This document shows, in pieces, positions 59,329 through 64,000 of a stretch of 64,000 nt of DNA (positions within the stretch are counted from its first letter, which is position 1; every line of letters starts with the position of its first letter). Location: the NCBI GenBank assembly GCA_037043015.1, contig CM073322.1:10117601-10181600 (forward strand). The letters run 5' to 3'. The stretch comes from Bryum argenteum. Its lineage: Eukaryota > Streptophyta > Bryopsida > Bryales > Bryaceae. The notes beneath the pieces are model-generated. The model was not told where the DNA came from, ran no database searches, and saw only the letters and a list, made by a program, of their open reading frames with translations. A program made the position numbers and the translations under genes.

Positions 59329-59631
59329 TTGAGCTTCAGTCGAGCTCAATGTACACACAGATTGAATATTTCACTTATACTTAACAAAACAACCAATTGT
59401 TGGTATTTTCGAATGGTCATAACTTACTCAGATTTTGTCAAAATTGGGCATAATTGTGAGGTATTTTTTTGACATGTACTTTTTTTTTACATATCCAAAA
59501 ACACCTCAAATGCTGAATTTAGACAAAATTTGAGTAAGATATGGCCATTTAAAGTTTTTGGTGATTGATTGTTTTGTTCGGTTGAGTGAAGTACCCAATG
59601 TGTGGGTACATTCAGCTCGACTCGAGCTAAA
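59329..59631. mobile_element. TIR element family T1, copy A
   Basis: Left arm TTGAGCTTCAGTCGAGCTCA..GTACACACAGATTG, right arm the inverted counterpart ending CTCGACTCGAGCTAA. Interior AATTT(A/G)GACAAAATTTGAGTAAGATATGGCC is shared with copies at 62893 and 8470. No coding capacity. Confidence 0.78.
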
Positions 59632-60539
59632 TTCTATTCTCCCAAAATCATTGAATTTTTCCATTGTAACAAAATAATTGTTAAAGAGTGTAAGAGAAAT
59701 GAGATGAACGGCAACCCTACTTCCAAAACCACACCCATTTTTGAATCAATTGCTTAGACCTAAACATGTATAATGCGTCAAATGTCAGAAGCAAGTGAAA
59801 ACAAAGTTGCTAGCACCTAAATGCACAACCCTAGCTCGACAAAATCCTCATCGGCATCTAGCAATTGTGTGCTTACGGTTGCAAGGCTTTGTTGTTGCAA
59901 CTCAGCAAGTTGTTATCGACCTCCAAGCAATCCTTCCGCTACACTTTGTGAGTTGTTTGGGGATGTTACCGCTGTTAACCGGGTACTAATCTACATGGTA
60001 AACTAGTAATTCCTTAGTTAGTAGGACTCTGAAGGTGCTAGCCCAGACTCTTGGATTTCCGTAATTTAGGTTGATGGATGAAATCATATGGATGGATGAT
60101 ATTCAATGGATGAATGAAGGTAATAAGTGTTGGGTTCCTAAGGTGGCGGCTAGGTTGGCGGTTAAGGTTTGGAGGGGGTTTGGGAATCAACTCTCTCCAA
60201 GGGAGCCGGAGCTAGAGATTGGAGGTGTGGATGTGAGTGTGTGTGCAGTGTTGGATAAAGGAGAGAACTACCGTTGTACCAAAAAATATCATCAAAACAG
60301 TTTTCTTGGCTCACAAAATATCCTCGCATTGGTGAAAACTCCCATAGAATTTATAAATGGAGACTAGTCCAAATCAGACCCTTTGTACTCAAATATATCC
60401 CTTATTGAGAAAACATATCGATGTGGTCAAGATTTCGACTACTACAATTAGACTCGGAAAGAAATTCATCTCATAATACCGATCAACTTGCGATCACGTG
60501 AGCAATAATCGAACCCCCAACTCAAGGTTTTTTGGTGGT

Positions 60540-60890
60540 GTTTACAATTGGAAGGTTAATAATTGAGCCAATAGATGGTTTTGATGATTTTCATAGTAAG
60601 AGAGTGTTTATTTTGAGATGAAGGTGAACAACTTTCAAGTTGGAAATATTTTGGTTATAGTAGCTTTGTTGATAGCTTTTCCACCCTTAATTGAAAGTGA
60701 TAAATTTTGTAATTATTTTTAGTAATAATACAATATGATCTTGCAACAATGGAGCCTCTTGACTCAAGTTTTGACCCACATGGCTTACAACCTCTTTATT
60801 AAATTGTTGTAAGGTTGAGATCTACATAGCTTGCTTCTATTTTTATTTTTAATAGTGTTCTTTGACCGAAAATAGTCAAGGAAGTTTATG
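60540..60890. repeat. Dispersed repeat family R1, copy 3
   Basis: GAGATGAAGGTGAACA, CTTTCAAGTTGGA, CTTTTCCACCC, AAGTGATAAATTTTGTA and CTTGACTCAAGTTTTGACCCACATGG parallel 2290-2520 and, less closely, 30140-30450. Confidence 0.65.
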
Positions 60891-61141
60891 GGTTAGTAGT
60901 TCCTTTGACATTTAGAAGGAACTTCTCAACATACTGCATATTTTGAGGAAGAACTTCAACCGGCAACCATATGTGTGATCTTCTTTTCTTGAAATGGTTT
61001 GCGAATTTGCCTTAAAGTTTGCACACTTCGAATTTAGTGCTAGCCACAATGCATTTTTACAAGTATTCTCCCTTCAAGTTTCTTGAAAGTTAAAAAGAGA
61101 TGTTGTCTTGAATGCTACATGGGTCAGGTATGTGACTTTCA

Positions 61142-61409
61142 CACCATATTCGTTATAATGGGAGATTGAGGACCTAGTAAAAATGATATTGGAGCTACTA
61201 TGACTCAAGTCGATTTATCTCCAATCAATTTAAAGTGTACATCTCATATAATGTTTCGGCGTAAGTTTAGTGACTTTTGGCTATTGCGACTCATTAACCG
61301 TTACGAAATTTACTATATAACTACAAAAACAAGGTAATTATCTTTATGTCAAGTTTAGGGTTATAACTTCTAAAGTCTTGAAAATCTCCCATTATAACTA
61401 ATATGGTGT
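61142..61409. mobile_element. MITE in repeat D, copy 2
   Basis: The 268-base element has 27-base inverted ends, ACACCATATTCGTTATAATG.. and its complement with one mismatch, continuing GGAGATT. It is absent from the duplicate at 53 kb. The target-site duplication is not clear. Confidence 0.82.
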
Positions 61410-61515
61410 TATTTCCATAAATTGATCAAAGTGCAAATAAAGAACATACTTGGACAACTAATTCTTGCATTCATGGAAGAAATATAAAAAAATGAACTAA
61501 GATTGATTGAGTGTT

Positions 61516-62049
61516 CACTGGTAGGAATTGGCCAAAAATAAATGACTAAAAGGTTCTTGTTGTAAATTGTGTAAATTATCAAAATAGACCTTGCTCTACT
61601 TCAAGTTTTTAAAAACTCAATCTAATCAATATTTGGGAAATCCAACCGTACGATTTTAGAGTTAACTCAACTTCTCACTCTCGTACTAAATTTGAACTGT
61701 TGATTCTTAATTATTTGTGAAATTACAATGGTCAAAGTCGGCTGAATTTTGTTTCTAAATCCCAAAAAGCTATTTTGGCTTTCGTAAAACTTTTCAGGGT
61801 TAAATAAGTAACAAAATGTTCCTTTGATGTTCAAAATGACAACATTTGTGCCAAGAGGTTAAAAGGTCTGTTGGGACCACCTCTGACATAAGGGTTGCTA
61901 TAGTTGGATCATGGGTTGACACAAATGACCGAATGTTGGTAATGAGGTAAATGACACATAGCTCATTTGTCATTTCAAACACTTTTTGTGCTCCATTTAC
62001 TATATTTTGGTCAGTTCTGTTGTCATATTCTTTCCATTTCCTACTAGTG
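61516..62049. mobile_element. Non-autonomous CACTA element in repeat D, copy 2
   Basis: The ends are CACTGGTAGGAATTGGCC and TTTCCTACTAGTG. Flanking triplets are GTT and TTT (one mismatch). Interior TGACA-rich and homologous to 53912-54458. Confidence 0.82.
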
Positions 62050-62249
62050 TTTGCACATTAATCCCTAAGAGCCTAATACATAATGAAGCAGACGAGCTAA
62101 CGAAGCATAGAAATTAGAGCACCTGTTTATATTCGCAAGGAAAGCTAAAGCATGTCTGTAATCTACTAAACTGGATGTATTCACGAGGCTGTCGAAAGTA
62201 CCATTGTTATGCAGATCGGTGGCCGGGCGCACGCAGGGTTCCCTCTTCT

Positions 62250-64000
62250 ATGCCTGGACCAATGCACAGTCCCTCTTCGTTGCTTGGAGTAATGCACAGT
62301 TAACCTGCTTTGCATGACCTGGTCTTCCTCCTCCACCGGCACCGTAGAGTCCACGTGTTCGACAACAGATGCTTTGGTCAATTGGTGCACTCCATGATCA
62401 AAATCAAGAGTAACTGGTAGGTCCTGGAAAGTTCTTAATTAGGAGTATAGTACTAATTGCAATTTCAATCTAGGCATTACAAGTCAATCTTGGACAAACC
62501 AACCCTATTTCCTTCTGAATCGTAATATACACAATCGTGTAAGGATGAGACAGAAAGTAGTTAGATGTGAAATAATTAAATAAATCATCCCTAGAATCTT
62601 CTGAGTGGTTGTAAATGTGAACTCAAGTTTTAGTAAATGCATGCAACATATCTTGCTTCCTAGCGGTAATTTGTGATTTACCAGGTTTGATGTAGTGCAT
62701 ACGTTTGATGTAACCTTTTTCGCCCTTGAATTCCGAAAAACTGAGATTGAAGTTAATGAAGAACGCAGTTCAGCAGTAATGAATTGTGAGTCAATGGAAA
62801 CACATGCGCATAGTAGAGGAGGTCAAATAAAGCCACAAAAGAAAGAACTTGTATCTTGTTACAATGGGAATATTGAAAGTATCATGTAGCAGTTGAGCTT
62901 GAGTCGAGCTAAATGTACCCACAGATTGGGTAGTTCATTGAAACTGGAGAGGACAATCAATCATCGGTATTTTTCAAATGGTCATAAGTTACTCAAATCT
63001 TGTCCGATTGGTAAGATGAGGTGTTTTCTGACACTTGGTCTTTTAGTAGACGTCCAAAAGCACCTTATATGCTAAATTTGGACAAAATGTAAGTACTTAA
63101 GATATGGCCATTTAAAAATGTTGATGATTGGTAGTTTTTTTTGGTTTCAGTGAAGTACCCAATTTGTGGGTACATTTAGCTTGACTCCAGCTAAATTGTA
63201 TTTTCCCAAAATCATTGAATATTCTAATTGTAAGGAGCACTATGTGTTAAAGAGTGTAAGAGAAATAAGATGAACGACAACCCTACTTTGAAAACCACAC
63301 CCATTTCCGAATCAATAGCTAACGCCTAAACATGTATAATGCGTCAAATTCCAAAAGAAAGTGAAAGCAAAGTAATCAGCAACTGAATGTACAACTCTAA
63401 ACCGACAAGATCGATTTTTGATTACGCGCCTTGTTCAACAATGTGCTAATTGGAATCTAGCACTTTTGTGCTCAAGGTTGCAAGGCTTTATTGTTGCGGT
63501 TCAGAGAGTTGTTATCCACCTCCAAGCAATCATTCCGCTACACTTTGTGAGTTGTTTGGCGATGTTACCGCTGTAAACCGGGTATTAATCTACATGGTAC
63601 ACTAGTAATTCCTTAATTAGTAGGGCTCTGAAAGTGCTAGCCCAGACTTTTGGATTTCCATAATTTAGGTTGTTGGGTGAAATCATATAGATGGATGAAA
63701 TTTAGTGGAGAAATGAAAGTAATTGGGGTTGGGTGACCAAGGTGGTGGCTAGGTTGGCGGTTAAAGTTTGGAGGGAGTTTGGGAATTAGGTGTCTCTCAC
63801 GAAGCCGGAGCTAGAGCTAGGAGGTGTGGGTGTGAGTGTGTGTGGAGTGTTGGATAGAGATGAGAACTACCTATATACTAAAAAATATTATAAAAATGTT
63901 TTCTTGGCTCACAAAATATCCCTGCATTGGTGAAAATAACCAAAAAATTTACAATGGGAGACTAGTCCAAAACTAGACCTTTTGCACTCAAATCTGCGCC
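62250..64000. repeat. Tandem duplicated block B (cut by the window end)
   Basis: Second copy of block A, diverged by substitutions and small indels; homology starts near the GGTCTTCCTCCTCC phrase at about 62320 and still holds at 63990. Confidence 0.87.
62893..63194. mobile_element. TIR element family T1, copy B
   Basis: Clear terminal inverted repeats of about 50 bases: TTGAGCTTGAGTCGAGCTAA..TGTACCCACA..TTGGGTAGTTCA at left, and the complement of TTTAGCTGGAGTCAAGCTAA..TGTACCCACAAATTGGGTACTTCA at right. Confidence 0.85.

Larger units (their letters stand above)
58700..60400. repeat. Tandem duplicated block A
   Basis: Matches 62250-64000 in the same order and orientation with an offset of about 3.55 kb: GGTCTTCCTCCTCC, AAGAGTAACTGGTA, TGCAACATATCTTGCTTC, the T1 element, GAGATGAACG.CAACCCTACTT, CATGTATAATGCGTCAAAT, CCTCCAAGCAATC.TTCCGCTACACTTTGTGAG, and TTCTTGGCTCACAAAATATCC. 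Block B continues to the window edge. Confidence 0.88.
60885..62090. repeat. Segmental repeat D, copy 2
   Basis: Counterpart of 53145-54510, including the CACTA element at 61516-62049. It lies between tandem blocks A and B. Confidence 0.85.

Noticed and set aside
1-64000. CRISPR arrays, operons, tRNA or rRNA genes
   Set aside because: No regularly spaced direct repeats of CRISPR type, no polycistronic layout, and no complete cloverleaf seen; the tRNA-like boxes belong to SINEs.

Overview
The window is nuclear DNA from a plant. The genes have many short exons with GT..AG introns, plastid and Golgi proteins typical of the green lineage, and AT-rich, transposon-filled spacers with no operon structure. 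The mix of a GPT-type plastid translocator, a GDAP1/GC4-type golgin, an At1g67325-type zinc-finger protein and a plant O-fucosyltransferase points to a land plant. My guess is a bryophyte such as a moss, but the sequence does not prove this.

Left part (1-23.3 kb, genes on the + strand): an AT-rich spacer with a TA microsatellite, then fumarylacetoacetase (14 exons, 3905-8066). Next is a spacer with a SINE that has target-site duplications, a small CACTA element and a G-rich array. The O-fucosyltransferase-like gene (13163-16859) has its start codon inside a tandem repeat. A spacer with a probable solo LTR and a 0.9-kb TIR element follows. Last is a plastid lipid-associated (fibrillin-like) gene at 21787-23235.

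Middle part (26.2-40.4 kb, genes on the - strand): a three-zinc-finger RanBP2-type protein (28552-26260), a Golgi coiled-coil golgin (36238-31789) with a coding minisatellite and an intronic Mutator-like MITE, and a plastid glucose-6-phosphate/phosphate translocator (40365-38535). All exon models keep phase through every junction.

Right part (41-64 kb): mostly mobile and decayed DNA. It holds nested MITEs and SINE-like copies at 41.6-43.8 kb and a decayed ORF on the - strand with a Cys/His cluster (46223-44995). Divergent from that ORF is a long decayed multi-exon gene (46847-52293), which is the most unusual item in the window. Its early exons carry a ParB-like DGN(H/Y)R..AWW motif and its last exons resemble a permuted DNA N4/N6-methyltransferase. 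A small two-exon gene of unknown function lies at 57296-56083. The last 5 kb is a tandem duplication of about 1.7-kb blocks separated by a CACTA-bearing repeat that also occurs at 53-54.5 kb.

The intact genes are unrelated housekeeping functions: tyrosine catabolism, Golgi glycosylation and tethering, plastid lipid and sugar-phosphate handling, and RNA-binding. I see no functional cluster among them. Everything here was read by eye. Splice sites are inferred from consensus and phase, and no transcript or database evidence was available.
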